Below are positions 7,959 through 16,257 of a DNA stretch of 64,000 bases, one piece after another (the stretch's first letter is position 1; each line of letters opens with the position of its first letter). Under the pieces are notes generated by a model. It saw only the letters and a program-made list of their open reading frames with translations. It was not told the origin of the DNA and did not search any database. Origin of the DNA: Burkholderia pyrrocinia (GTDB lineage Bacteria; Pseudomonadota; Gammaproteobacteria; Burkholderiales; Burkholderiaceae); assembly GCF_018417535.1 (NCBI RefSeq), contig NZ_CP070978.1:2108001-2172000 (forward strand), in the 5' to 3' direction. The position numbers and the translations under genes are program-made.

Positions 7959-9311
7959 ATGAAGCTGCTGATTACAGGCGGTCATGTGATCACGATGGAC
8001 CCGGTCATCGGCAATGGCCGTTTCGATATCCTGATCGAGAACGACCTGATCGTCGAAGTCGGGCCGCAGGTTCTGGCGCACGATGCGCAACGACTCGACG
8101 CCACCGGCTGCATCGTCATCCCGGGCCTCATCAACGCGCATATGCATACGTGGCAGACCGCATTGCGCGGAGTCACTGCAAACTGGACGTTACCGACGTA
8201 TTTCCGAAGCGTTCATGCCGGGCTCGCAACGTTGTTCAACCCGGACGACCTGTTCATCGGCACCTTGGTCGGCGCGCTCAATCAACTGAATCTCGGAACG
8301 ACGACGCTTGGCGACTGGTGTCACAACAATCCGACGCCCGAGCACACGGATCGCGCGATCGACGGGCTGCTCGAATCGGGGATCCGCGCGGTCTATTTTC
8401 ATGGCTCGCCGAAGCCGGACCCCAAACCCGGTCAGAAGCACTTCAGCGAGATTCCGCATCCGCGCAGTGAAATCGAACGGCTGCTGAAGGACCGATTCAC
8501 CCGGCGGGATGCGCTGGTCACGCTCGGGATGGCGATCCTCGGTCCGCACTACTCGACCTACGAAGTTTCGGAGCACGACTTCGAGCTCGCGGCGGAGTAC
8601 GGGTTGATCGCCAGCATGCACTGCGCCGGACTCGAACCAAAGACACCGGATGGCTGGGAGCGCCTGGCCGAGCGCGGATTGCTCGGCCCGAGTACCAACA
8701 TCGTCCACGGCAACAACCTGAGCGAGGCACAGCTTCGCATGATGATCGGCCGCGGCGTCACGTTCTCGGTCGCACCCGAGACGGAAATGACTCAAGGACA
8801 CGGCCACCCGATCACGGGCCGCCTACGTGATGTCGGCGGCGCACCCTCGCTCGGCGTCGATCTCGAATCGGCGATTGCCGGCGACATGTTCACGGTCGCG
8901 CGTGTTGCGCTGGCATCGCAGCGCGCGCTGGACAATGCACAGGCCCGAACCGACAGCGGGCAACTGCCCGCTCACTCCACGATTTCCACCTCCGAGGCGC
9001 TCAGCTGGATCACGATTCGCGGTGCCGAGGCGCTCGGCCTACAGGATCGTGTCGGCTCCCTCACGCCGGGCAAGCAGGCGGATATCGTTTTGATCCGCGC
9101 CGACGGGATCAGCATGAGACCGGTGCACGATCCCGTCGCGTCCGTGCTGATGCAAGGCAGTGCGGCGAACGTCGATACCGTGCTAGTGGCCGGCGCCATC
9201 CGGAAACGGGCGGGCAAGCTTCTTTACCCCCACCTTGAACAACGTCTCGACGAACTCGATGCGTCGGGCCGGCGAATCAGCGACCGCTTCGCGGAGCTGG
9301 CTCCTGCCTGA
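7959..9311 (+). CDS. Amidohydrolase-superfamily protein (cytosine deaminase/AtzA-TrzN-like)
   Basis: A 450-residue metal-dependent hydrolase. Its beta-sandwich start is MKLLITGGHVITMDPVIGNG. The metal site is in GLINAHMHTWQTALRG (His-x-His), and further ligands are in SMHCAGLEP and NIVHGNN. The C-terminus returns to the sandwich with GSLTPGKQADIVLI. The group hydrolyses C-N or C-Cl bonds of purine, pyrimidine, triazine or ring amide substrates. AAGGAG lies eight bases before ATG 7959; a TTG three bases earlier is the alternative. In this operon it could open a ring or remove an amine or other group before the hydroxyquinol step. The true substrate is unknown. Confidence 0.85.
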   Translation: MKLLITGGHVITMDPVIGNGRFDILIENDLIVEVGPQVLAHDAQRLDATGCIVIPGLINAHMHTWQTALRGVTANWTLPTYFRSVHAGLATLFNPDDLFIGTLVGALNQLNLGTTTLGDWCHNNPTPEHTDRAIDGLLESGIRAVYFHGSPKPDPKPGQKHFSEIPHPRSEIERLLKDRFTRRDALVTLGMAILGPHYSTYEVSEHDFELAAEYGLIASMHCAGLEPKTPDGWERLAERGLLGPSTNIVHGNNLSEAQLRMMIGRGVTFSVAPETEMTQGHGHPITGRLRDVGGAPSLGVDLESAIAGDMFTVARVALASQRALDNAQARTDSGQLPAHSTISTSEALSWITIRGAEALGLQDRVGSLTPGKQADIVLIRADGISMRPVHDPVASVLMQGSAANVDTVLVAGAIRKRAGKLLYPHLEQRLDELDASGRRISDRFAELAPA

Positions 9312-9481
9312 CGGGCTTCCTGCGCCGAGGCGGAGCCGGCGGAACGGATGGCGAGGCGCGTCATCTGTCAGTCCGGCCGGCGTCGCGCCTCGACTTGCTG
9401 TGCCGTGAAAAGACCCGGCACGACTTGCAGGCCGTCACGCACCGCCACACACATTCAAATTCTGCTTCCGGAGCACACCAA

Positions 9482-10381
9482 GTGAACACAAGTGACACAG
9501 ATCTGCTGGCCGCGTACTGGACTCTCGCCGGAGACGTGGATCCGCTGCGCCCCTCCATCAGCCCTTACTCGCTGCAGGCACGGGTCGAAGCGGCATCCAG
9601 GGCCGGCTGGCGGGGCATCGGTGTGATCCACGAGGACCTAACGGCGACGATCGATCAAGTCGGCATCGACACGGTCAAGCACATCCTCGAAGACAACGGA
9701 ATCCGCCATCTCGAACTCGAATTCCTCGTCGACTGGTATCGAGACGGTGCCGAGCGCGAGGTATCGGATCGTGCTCGCCGTGTAATCCTTGAGTTCGGTG
9801 CCAGACTGGGTATGAAGAACGTGAAAGTTGCGGCTAGCGTACTGGACCAGCGCTCCCCGGACTTCACGCGAATGGCCGACGAATTCGCGAAGCTGTGCCA
9901 GGAAGCCGCCGAAGTCGGATCGAACGTATCCCTCGAAGTGATGCCGTTCTCGATCGTCAGGACGCTCGAAGACGGTCTGGCCATCGTGCAGCAAGCGAAT
10001 CAGCCGAACGGCGGCCTGCTGCTGGATATCTGGCACGTCGTGCGCGGCGGTATCGATTTCAGCGAGATCGCAAGGTTGCCGTCGCATTTCATCAAGGGCG
10101 TCGAACTCGACGACGCCAGCTCGACGATCGAGGGTACCCTGCTCGAAGACACGGTGTTCCGCCGCAAGCTTTGCGGTGAAGGCGATTTCGACACGCCGGG
10201 CTTCATTGAGGCGGTTCAGGACGCCGGCTTCGGAGGCGAATGGTACGGAGTCGAAATCATTTCCACCGAGCTGCGCAAGCTGCCGCTTGAAGAGATGGCA
10301 ACCCGCGCGTTCGACACGACCCGGCAACAGTTTCTCGAGGTTGCCGCGCGCAAGAACAAGGCGGCCCTCACCGGTCGATGA
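9482..10381 (+). CDS. Sugar phosphate isomerase/epimerase-like TIM barrel protein
   Basis: A 299-residue AP-endonuclease-2 type TIM barrel. Segments include GWRGIGVIHEDLTATIDQVG, LELEFLVDWYRDGAE, NVSLEVMPFSIVRTL, GLLLDIWHVVRGGIDF and HFIKGVELDDA. The Glu, Asp, His and Glu residues in these segments are expected metal ligands. The family includes IolE, xylose-isomerase-like and C-glycoside-cleaving enzymes. The GTG at 9482, with GGAG eight bases upstream, is preferred over the longer open frame. Its place between the amidohydrolase and maleylacetate reductase genes suggests a dehydration, isomerisation or C-C/C-O lyase step. The function is not proven. Confidence 0.8.
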   Translation: MNTSDTDLLAAYWTLAGDVDPLRPSISPYSLQARVEAASRAGWRGIGVIHEDLTATIDQVGIDTVKHILEDNGIRHLELEFLVDWYRDGAEREVSDRARRVILEFGARLGMKNVKVAASVLDQRSPDFTRMADEFAKLCQEAAEVGSNVSLEVMPFSIVRTLEDGLAIVQQANQPNGGLLLDIWHVVRGGIDFSEIARLPSHFIKGVELDDASSTIEGTLLEDTVFRRKLCGEGDFDTPGFIEAVQDAGFGGEWYGVEIISTELRKLPLEEMATRAFDTTRQQFLEVAARKNKAALTGR

Positions 10382-10415
10382 CCAACGGCGCATAACGAAA
10401 GCCAAGGATGCATCC

Positions 10416-11474
10416 ATGTACGATTTCATTTATACGTCCCAGCCTTCAAAGGTGATATTCGGCGCGGGCTCCCTCGCTCGCGTCGAGGAAGAGGTTCAGG
10501 CACTGGGCGCGCGAAAGGCCCTGGTTCTCTGTACCCCGGAGCAGGAGGCGCAGGCCACGGAGGTTGCGCATCTGCTGGGCCCGCTGAGTGCAGGCGTCTT
10601 CCCCGAAGCAAGGATGCACGTGCCGATTGAAACCGCGAGGCGGGCGCGCGACCATGCACGCGAGGTCGGCGCCGACTGTGCCGTGGCGATCGGTGGAGGA
10701 TCCACGGTCGGCCTCGGCAAGGCGATCGCGCTCGAGTCGAGCTTGCCGATCATCGCGATTCCGACTACCTATGCCGGTTCGGAGATGACGCCAATCTACG
10801 GTGTGACGGAAGACGGACTTAAACGGACCGGACGCGATGCGCGAGTCTTGCCGAAGACGGTGATCTACGATCCGATGTTGTCGTTGAACCTTCCGCTCGC
10901 CCTGTCGTTTGTCAGCGGCATCAACGCTATCGCGCACGCTGCGGAAGGACTCTATGCGCGCGACGGCAATCCCGTCATGTCGTTAATGGCCGAGGATGGA
11001 ATTTGCTCGATGGCGGCAGGATTGCGTGGCCTCCAGGAGAACTCCCTGAGTCTCGCCGCACGCAGCGAGTGCCTTTATGGCGCATGGTTGTGCGGCAACG
11101 TCCTCGGACACGTGGGGATGGCGTTGCATCACAAGCTTTGTCACACTCTGGGTGGAAGTTTCAATCTCCCGCACGCGGAAACTCACGCCATCGTGCTGCC
11201 GCATGCGCTGGCCTACAACAGCGACGCTGCACCGGACGCGATGCGGCGCATTTCCCGGGCGCTCGGTAGTCAAAGTGCGGCGCTGGGTGTCTTCGAACTC
11301 GGGCGCGACCTCGGCATTCCCTCCGGATTGCGCGAGATCGGAATGCAAGAATCCGATCTCGAACGAGCGTGCGAGATCGCGCTGGCAAACCCCTACTGGA
11401 ACCCACGCCCGATCGAACATGATCCGCTCCTATCCTTGCTTCACGACGCGTGGACAGGAAGCACGCCGCGTTAA
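10416..11474 (+). CDS. Maleylacetate reductase (iron-type alcohol dehydrogenase family)
   Basis: A 352-residue protein that reduces maleylacetate to 3-oxoadipate with NAD(P)H. It begins MYDFIYTSQPSKVIFGAGSL and shows IGGGSTVGLGKAIA, the family signature PTTYAGSEMTPIYGVTE, and the metal-binding region GINAIAHAAEGLYA with HHKLCHTLGG and NLPHAETHAIVLPHA. AAGGATGC precedes the ATG; the open frame further upstream overlaps the previous gene. With the dioxygenase at 5576 it defines the lower hydroxyquinol pathway. Its product, 3-oxoadipate, is also the substrate of PcaIJ encoded at 22.7-24.0 kb. The next gene downstream is a transposase on the opposite strand. Confidence 0.93.
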   Translation: MYDFIYTSQPSKVIFGAGSLARVEEEVQALGARKALVLCTPEQEAQATEVAHLLGPLSAGVFPEARMHVPIETARRARDHAREVGADCAVAIGGGSTVGLGKAIALESSLPIIAIPTTYAGSEMTPIYGVTEDGLKRTGRDARVLPKTVIYDPMLSLNLPLALSFVSGINAIAHAAEGLYARDGNPVMSLMAEDGICSMAAGLRGLQENSLSLAARSECLYGAWLCGNVLGHVGMALHHKLCHTLGGSFNLPHAETHAIVLPHALAYNSDAAPDAMRRISRALGSQSAALGVFELGRDLGIPSGLREIGMQESDLERACEIALANPYWNPRPIEHDPLLSLLHDAWTGSTPR

Positions 11475-11506
11475 CGCGCAAGCGGCTCATTGCGACCGTT
11501 GTTGAG

Positions 11507-12313
11507 CTACGCATATACCACGGGGCGGACAGAAGCGCAGCGCGGTGATGGAATCAGTGCAGAGTGGGGGCGAGCCTCGTTATAGTACGTGCGCCAGTCT
11601 TCGATTTTGCTCTGCGCGTCTGCCAATGACAAGAACCAATGCGCATTCAGGCATTCCTGCCGGAAGCGTCCATTGAAGCTATCGACCTTGGCGTTATCAG
11701 TTGGCGTGCCCGGTCGGCTGAAATCCAGTTCAACGCCATGTTCATATGCCCAGCGATTCATTGCCTTCGAGATCAACTCGCTGCCATTGTCGACCTTGAT
11801 CGTGGCAGGGTGTCCGCGCATGGCGGTGATGCGCGTCAGCGCTTCGACCACGTGTTCACCCTTCAGACTTTGGCCGACCTCGATGGCCAGGCATTCCCGT
11901 GTGTAGTTATCGACGACGGTCAGTGTCCGAAGACGCCTCCCATCGAACAGTGCATCTGCAACGAAAGCCATGCTCCAGATTTCGTTGATCGCGGTCACGA
12001 TATGCTTGGGCTGTCGCAGCCGAGCCGACTTGTTACGCAGCGGCCGCTTGTGCCGTAGCGACAGGCCTTCCGCCCGATAGAGTCTGTAGACACGTTTGCA
12101 ATTGTCTCGCCAGCCTTCCCGTCGCAGGACCACGTGCACGCGGCGATATCCGTAGTGCACGCGTGTGGACGTAATTTCCTTGATACGCATGAGTAGCGCC
12201 GATGAATCGCGCACGACTGACTGATACCGATACAGCGAACGAGACATGCCAAACAACGCGCAGGCCTTCGTCAAACTCGTTCGATAGCGATCACGCAATT
12301 CATCGATCAACAT
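11507..12313 (-). CDS. IS3-family transposase OrfB (DDE integrase)
   Basis: A 268-residue rve-type integrase. It starts with the HTH_21-like region MLIDELRDRYRTSLTKACAL and GYRRVHVVLRREGW, then the catalytic core. The DDE residues fall in WSMAFVADALFDGR (first Asp), IKVDNGSELIS (second Asp) and NGRFRQECLNAHWF (Glu). It ends RPVVYA. In intact relatives it is made as an OrfAB fusion by programmed -1 frameshifting. The orfA here is broken, so active transposase would depend on another copy in the cell. Confidence 0.93.
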   Translation of the reverse strand: MLIDELRDRYRTSLTKACALFGMSRSLYRYQSVVRDSSALLMRIKEITSTRVHYGYRRVHVVLRREGWRDNCKRVYRLYRAEGLSLRHKRPLRNKSARLRQPKHIVTAINEIWSMAFVADALFDGRRLRTLTVVDNYTRECLAIEVGQSLKGEHVVEALTRITAMRGHPATIKVDNGSELISKAMNRWAYEHGVELDFSRPGTPTDNAKVDSFNGRFRQECLNAHWFLSLADAQSKIEDWRTYYNEARPHSALIPSPRCASVRPVVYA

Positions 12314-12330
12314 GCGCCGACGGGCAGGCT

Positions 12331-12597
12331 TCAGAGCTCTTTTGCGAGTATGTCCTGCAGCATGCCCTATTCAGGCTCAGGTCTGCCACGAGTCGCTTCA
12401 GCTTCGCGTTTTCCTCTTCGAGCTGTCGCAATCGGCGCGGCTCAGCAGGCCCCAACCCTCCGAATTTCTTCTTCCAGTTGTAGAACGTCGCCTCACTGAT
12501 TCCCAGCTTGCTGGCAGACTTCTTCGACCTTCGTGCCCAGTTCCGCTTGCTTCAGTGCAAATGCGATCTGCTCTTCCGTAAACTTGCTTGTCTTCAT
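12331..12597 (-). pseudogene. IS3-family transposase OrfA, compensating +1 and -1 frameshifts
   Basis: It begins MKTSKFTEEQIAFALKQAEL and reaches VEEVC, where an apparent extra base (CAGCAAGCTGG for CGCAAGCTGG) leads to a stop after QQAGNQ. The +1 frame continues the HTH as ISEATFYNWKKKFGGLG and EEENAKLKRLVADLSL, the usual leucine-zipper region. A missing base near 12368-12375 restores the original frame for MLQDILAKEL and the stop at 12331. Total length (267 bases) equals that of an intact 88-residue OrfA, because the two indels cancel. Confidence 0.8.
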
Positions 12598-12726
12598 GGC
12601 ATGGCCTTCGTGTCCGCTTGGACACATCATGCCGAATATCTCTACTTTTGAACCGGACTATTTCTTGGGTCAGGGTCACCCGATATCGGCCCCCGATTGC
12701 GATCGAACGTCAGTAGCAGACGAAAA

Positions 12727-13191
12727 TCAGCACTCGATCTGGCGCTGCATTAGATAGAATCTCATGTCGTCGCGACCGTGCATTGAAATCGGTATCGGAT
12801 CGCGATTAAAGCCGAGCATTTCATAGAATTGGTATGCTGATTCGCGCGCCGTGCACCAGAGCAGAATTCCACGCTGTTCGCGGACATAGCGAATGGATAG
12901 ATTGACCAGCAGGCGTCCGAATCCTAGACCACGTACCGATGGATGGACGGCCATGCCGCGAAGGCGCCAGGCTTCAGAGTTCGAAACGCCGGATTGTCCT
13001 TCTTTACACACTGTCGCCACAGCAACAATATTGTCGTTGTCACGAACGGCAAAGTGCATTGTCGTTGGGGCGAGGTCTCCGTGTAGAGCGCTCCGCTCCT
13101 CGTCTCCTGCCATCAAGATTGCGGCCCTGAGGGGATAGGTTTCTTCCGCACGGACGCCGCAGATGGTAAAGCGCACATCTTGTGAAGTCAT
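12727..13191 (-). CDS. GNAT-family N-acetyltransferase
   Basis: A 154-residue acetyltransferase of the Gcn5 fold. Motif A is WRLRGMAVHPSVRGLGFGRL (about residues 76-95), with the R-G-L-G-F-G acetyl-CoA pyrophosphate loop. The C-terminal strand region is SAYQFYEMLGFNRD. Such proteins acetylate small amines or protein N-termini; no substrate is indicated. It lies alone between the IS element and the divergently read GntR gene, in a stretch visibly lower in GC than the later part of the window. The ribosome site before the ATG is weak. Confidence 0.85.
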   Translation of the reverse strand: MTSQDVRFTICGVRAEETYPLRAAILMAGDEERSALHGDLAPTTMHFAVRDNDNIVAVATVCKEGQSGVSNSEAWRLRGMAVHPSVRGLGFGRLLVNLSIRYVREQRGILLWCTARESAYQFYEMLGFNRDPIPISMHGRDDMRFYLMQRQIEC

Positions 13192-13327
13192 TTAATGATC
13201 AGCTCTCGTCGTGACGCAGATTTTCTATCGGTTTTCTTTCTGCATATCCACTCGCAAAACTAGCAGTTGCCGGGCGTTACCAGTAAGGGTAATTTCCTAT
13301 CAGACATCTCTTTTCCATTCATACGCT

Positions 13328-13343
13328 AACTGCGATCACAGAT
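13328..13343. repeat. 16-bp direct repeat, copy 1 (AACTGCGATCACAGAT)
   Basis: The same 16 bases recur at 15801-15816. The core CTGCGATCACAG is an almost perfect dyad. Copy 1 covers the position where a ribosome-binding site would be and ends on the first two bases of the GntR start codon, so it may be an operator. The second copy lies just after the transporter-hypothetical gene group. Confidence 0.6.
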
Positions 13344-14004
13344 GACGTCGAAAGTCTCGACAGATGCAGAGCTTGCCTACGACGAGATCCGATCGAGGAT
13401 CTTTGACGGCCGCCTTGCGCCTGGGCAGAAAGTATCCCACAGAGGCCTCTCGGACGAACTTGGCTTCGGCCAAATGCCCGTGCGCAGCGCATTGCATTTG
13501 CTTGAGTCAGAAGGGTTGGTCGTCGTGATCGAAAAGAGTGGGACCTATGTCGCATCGCCGACTACGAGCGATCTCCGCGAAATTTTTGAAATGCGGCTGG
13601 CCCTAGAGAGTACAGCAGCGTTTCTTGCAGCTAGGTCGGGAGTAACGGCAGGCCTGCGCGAGGCGGCAGAGAAAATGCAGGAGTTGGTTGACCGAGACGT
13701 CGCGGACATCATGCTCGAGCAACGTGTCGGTTGGGTGTTTCATCAAGAGTTGTTTGCCGCCGCAAGGAACGTGCGAATCTCATCGGCATATGGTCTATTG
13801 CGGGCCCAAACCTTAGCCCTAAACGAACTCCCGCGTGGCGACGCTGAAACCGTTCGGCGCGGCACGATCGAGCACCTGCATATCTTTCACGCAATCGAAG
13901 CGAACAACGGCGAGCTTGCGCGTCAGCATATGTGGAATCACATCGTTGACGGTACTCCGGCACGGATAAAACTGTTAAAGGCGCGGCATGAACACGAAAA
14001 ATAA
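13342..14004 (+). CDS. GntR-family transcriptional regulator (FadR/FCD type)
   Basis: A 220-residue repressor-type protein. The winged helix spans about residues 10-70 (AYDEIRSRIFDGRLAPGQKV, LSDELGFGQMPVRSALHLLE, GLVVVIEKSGTYVASP). The FCD ligand domain follows, with RLALESTAAFLAARSG and HQELFAAARN and a late histidine in HLHIFHAIEANN, which usually binds a metal and carboxylate ligand. No Shine-Dalgarno sequence is visible before the ATG; the 16-bp repeat occupies that place. It overlaps the transporter gene by 17 bases, so it very likely controls that gene and itself. Confidence 0.9.
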   Translation: MTSKVSTDAELAYDEIRSRIFDGRLAPGQKVSHRGLSDELGFGQMPVRSALHLLESEGLVVVIEKSGTYVASPTTSDLREIFEMRLALESTAAFLAARSGVTAGLREAAEKMQELVDRDVADIMLEQRVGWVFHQELFAAARNVRISSAYGLLRAQTLALNELPRGDAETVRRGTIEHLHIFHAIEANNGELARQHMWNHIVDGTPARIKLLKARHEHEK

Positions 14005-15226
14005 GGGGCCTTCCCTCCCGATGCAAATGCTTGGCGGACTTGTCCTAGGCGCCGCTTGCGGCGTGTTTGCTCCCGGCTTTGCCGCGAAGCTAGGCTTTTT
14101 AAGCACGATGTTCGGCCACGCGATCAAGATGGTCGTCATGCCGTTGATCTTCCTGTCGGTCACGGTCGGTGTCTTTCGTGCGGGCAGACTTCGCGAGCGG
14201 CTTGGAAAGGTCGCACTGTCCAGTATCGGCTTCTTCATTTCCATGACTGGCTTGGCTGCATCGCTCGGCCTGCTGCTCAACTTTGTATTTCGACCGGGTC
14301 TCGGTGCGAGCGTGATTCACTCTGGATCGATGCCCACAGTTCTCGCGTCCAGCATCGACTGGACGAAATTTCTCGTTGATTTGATCCCCGCAAACATCGT
14401 CGCTGCGCTCTCTGCAGGGAATTCTCTCCCAGTGCTCGTTTTCGGAGTAATTTTCGGCGCAGCATTGGCGGCTGCCCCGGAGCGTGCTGAGCCTGCGATT
14501 GCCGTTTTCGAGGCGCTGCTGTCGGGACTATTCAAGATGACCCAGTGGGTGATCGCATGGTCGCCGCTCGCGATCTTCGCCGCGATCGCGCAGCTGTTGT
14601 CAGCTAAGGGCTTTACCGGTGCGCACTCGCTTATCGAGCTTCTGGGCGTGGCATATCTCGGCATGGCGGTTCTGGCGGTTGTACTCACCACCGTCATTCG
14701 CCTCGCCGGCCAGTCGCCTCTCGCAGTTCTCAGGAAGGTGAAGGAACCACTGATCCTTGGTTTCACGACGCGTTCGTCCGAAATTACATACCCGTTGCAC
14801 CTGAAGAAGTTGGTTGAATTGGGCGTTCCCTACGGCGTGGCGTCCACGATTTTGCCTCTGGCATATATTTTCAATCGCGACGGCGCGGTCCTCTACACGG
14901 CCCTTGCGGTCGGCTATCTGGCCGACGCATATCACCTTGTCTGGTCTTGGCCGCTGGCGATTACGATTTTGATTTTGACGATCATCACCATCGACGGAGC
15001 AGCCAATGTGCCCTCCGGGGCGATCGTAGCCATCACCATCGTTCTAACGTCGATAGGGTTGCCGGCCGATGCGGTGCTGCTGCTTTTGGGTGTTGATGCC
15101 TTTTTCGACATGGGGAGAACCGCCCTCAACGTCTACGGGAGCACGGCGGCAGCTGCTGTTGCTGCGAGACTTTCCGGTTCGGACAGTATCTCCGCAGAAA
15201 CCGTGACTCGTCAGGCAAGCGTGTAG
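13988..15226 (+). CDS. Dicarboxylate/amino acid:cation symporter (DAACS family, GltP/DctA-like)
   Basis: A 412-residue inner-membrane symporter with about eight helices and two re-entrant loops. Family landmarks are IKMVVMPLIFLSVTVGVFRA, the serine-rich loop FTTRSSEITYPLHLKKL, PLAYIFNRDGAVLYTALAV (the NMDG-like element, here NRDG) and DAFFDMGRTALNVYGS. It would import a C4-dicarboxylate, amino acid or similar organic acid with sodium or protons. The substitutions in the binding loops suggest a substrate other than succinate or glutamate. It overlaps the GntR gene by 17 bases. Confidence 0.88.
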   Translation: MNTKNKGPSLPMQMLGGLVLGAACGVFAPGFAAKLGFLSTMFGHAIKMVVMPLIFLSVTVGVFRAGRLRERLGKVALSSIGFFISMTGLAASLGLLLNFVFRPGLGASVIHSGSMPTVLASSIDWTKFLVDLIPANIVAALSAGNSLPVLVFGVIFGAALAAAPERAEPAIAVFEALLSGLFKMTQWVIAWSPLAIFAAIAQLLSAKGFTGAHSLIELLGVAYLGMAVLAVVLTTVIRLAGQSPLAVLRKVKEPLILGFTTRSSEITYPLHLKKLVELGVPYGVASTILPLAYIFNRDGAVLYTALAVGYLADAYHLVWSWPLAITILILTIITIDGAANVPSGAIVAITIVLTSIGLPADAVLLLLGVDAFFDMGRTALNVYGSTAAAAVAARLSGSDSISAETVTRQASV

Positions 15227-15396
15227 GTGCTTCGGAAGCTACGGGCGCCGGGCGTTTCAATGTTGCGCCCGCCCATTGCAAGGCGCTGGGGTACGTCCAC
15301 TCAAGCATCCAGGCACGGCGAGGAGAACAGGATTGAATGAGCATGTGCATTTATTAACTTTCAGTTAGTAGAGCGACGTATTTTTGCAGGAGAAAC

Positions 15397-15801
15397 ATGA
15401 TGATTGGTTCAGAATCCGCAGATTTTTTTATGCTGCGCTTAGGCACGCCGCATCCGCCGTGGACATTTACTGATGACAGCAACATGATTGGCATTGGCGA
15501 TTGCGACGGGGTGATGAGTGCCATGTTCGAGTTGGATCGCAACCAGGTCGCACAGATTAGAGGATTGGGCCAATCGGCGGAGAGAATCAGGTGTACTTGC
15601 GACCGCGCTGGCCGGGAGCTGCACTTTTATCTCCATGGCAGGCAGGTGTCTCGAGGAGTGTGGGCCGGGGTCGCGTCGGCCGATCCTGACTATCTTCCGA
15701 CTGACGCGATGATCGCAACATGGGACGTACCGAAGCCCGACGATGCCTTCACGTCTCCGGGCGTGAGTGCACACCTGGTCGCATCCGCTAGCTTAGCCTA
15801 A
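15397..15801 (+). CDS. Hypothetical protein
   Basis: A 134-residue reading frame with a good AGGAG site six bases before two consecutive ATG codons. I do not recognise the family. It has no signal peptide or membrane helix. It contains FTDDSNMIGIGDCDGVMSAM, CTCDRAGRELHFYLHGRQ and a proline-rich C-terminal part. It follows the transporter gene by 170 bases on the same strand and may share its promoter. The stop codon overlaps the second copy of the 16-bp repeat by one base. Codon use resembles the neighbouring GntR and transporter genes. Confidence 0.55.
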   Translation: MMIGSESADFFMLRLGTPHPPWTFTDDSNMIGIGDCDGVMSAMFELDRNQVAQIRGLGQSAERIRCTCDRAGRELHFYLHGRQVSRGVWAGVASADPDYLPTDAMIATWDVPKPDDAFTSPGVSAHLVASASLA

Positions 15802-15816
15802 ACTGCGATCACAGAT
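15801..15816. repeat. 16-bp direct repeat, copy 2 (AACTGCGATCACAGAT)
   Basis: Identical to 13328-13343. With copy 1 it brackets the GntR, transporter and hypothetical genes (2.46 kb between the repeats). It may be a second operator or a recombination scar. Confidence 0.6.
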
Positions 15817-16257
15817 TGTTGCGAGGGCTCGAGCCGGAAAAGCCCCGATTTTCGGGACCGATCGTTTGACATGCCCGTCTGTCTGCACGCATACGCCGTT
15901 CAATGCCTTTGGTTCTGGCACACATCAACCTCGGATCGCCAGGACCATTTTGCTGGCCCGTTCACCGGCCAGCGCTTTTTATTCATTGAGCCGATCGCAT
16001 CGGTTCGCTTGCTTCACGTTCACCGATCAAGGAGAGGCGTGCTGCGCCGAAGTCCCCGTCGAGCGAAGACGTCCAGACTCAGTTGGCCTCACTCGTCGGT
16101 GAAGCGCGAAATAACATCGCGATCTGGAAAAGCGGCGATCCCGACAAAACAAAACCAAAGTCATCGGGCGCCTTCGGTTGAGTGCAGACCTCTCGGCATC
16201 TGCTTCACCGACATTTGCGAAAACGTTGATGAATGCGGCTGAAATGCTAGCGTAGAC
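15817..16257. other. Non-coding stretch before the IS remnant
   Basis: No convincing gene on either strand. The short open frames lack ribosome sites and recognisable protein segments. Base composition is mixed and lower in GC than the region after 17.4 kb. It probably contains debris from earlier insertions. Confidence 0.5.

Larger units (their letters stand above)
11507..12678 (-). mobile_element. IS3-family insertion sequence with damaged orfA (ends approximate)
   Basis: The element carries an intact orfB and a frameshifted orfA on the minus strand. The end upstream of orfA reads TGACCCTGACCCAAGAAATA from about 12678 (or TGACCC from 12672), comparable to the TGACC start of the second IS at 16258. 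No matching repeat was found beyond orfB, where only 32 bases separate it from the maleylacetate reductase stop. The right-hand end may therefore be short or lost, and both borders are estimates. Confidence 0.75.

Noticed and set aside
9482..10381. Firm call as C-glycoside lyase or inosose dehydratase
   Set aside because: The barrel family is too broad and no small partner subunit or iol gene set is present.
11475..11506. Right inverted repeat of the first IS
   Set aside because: No sequence matching the TGACC end was found in the 32 bases between orfB and the maleylacetate reductase gene.
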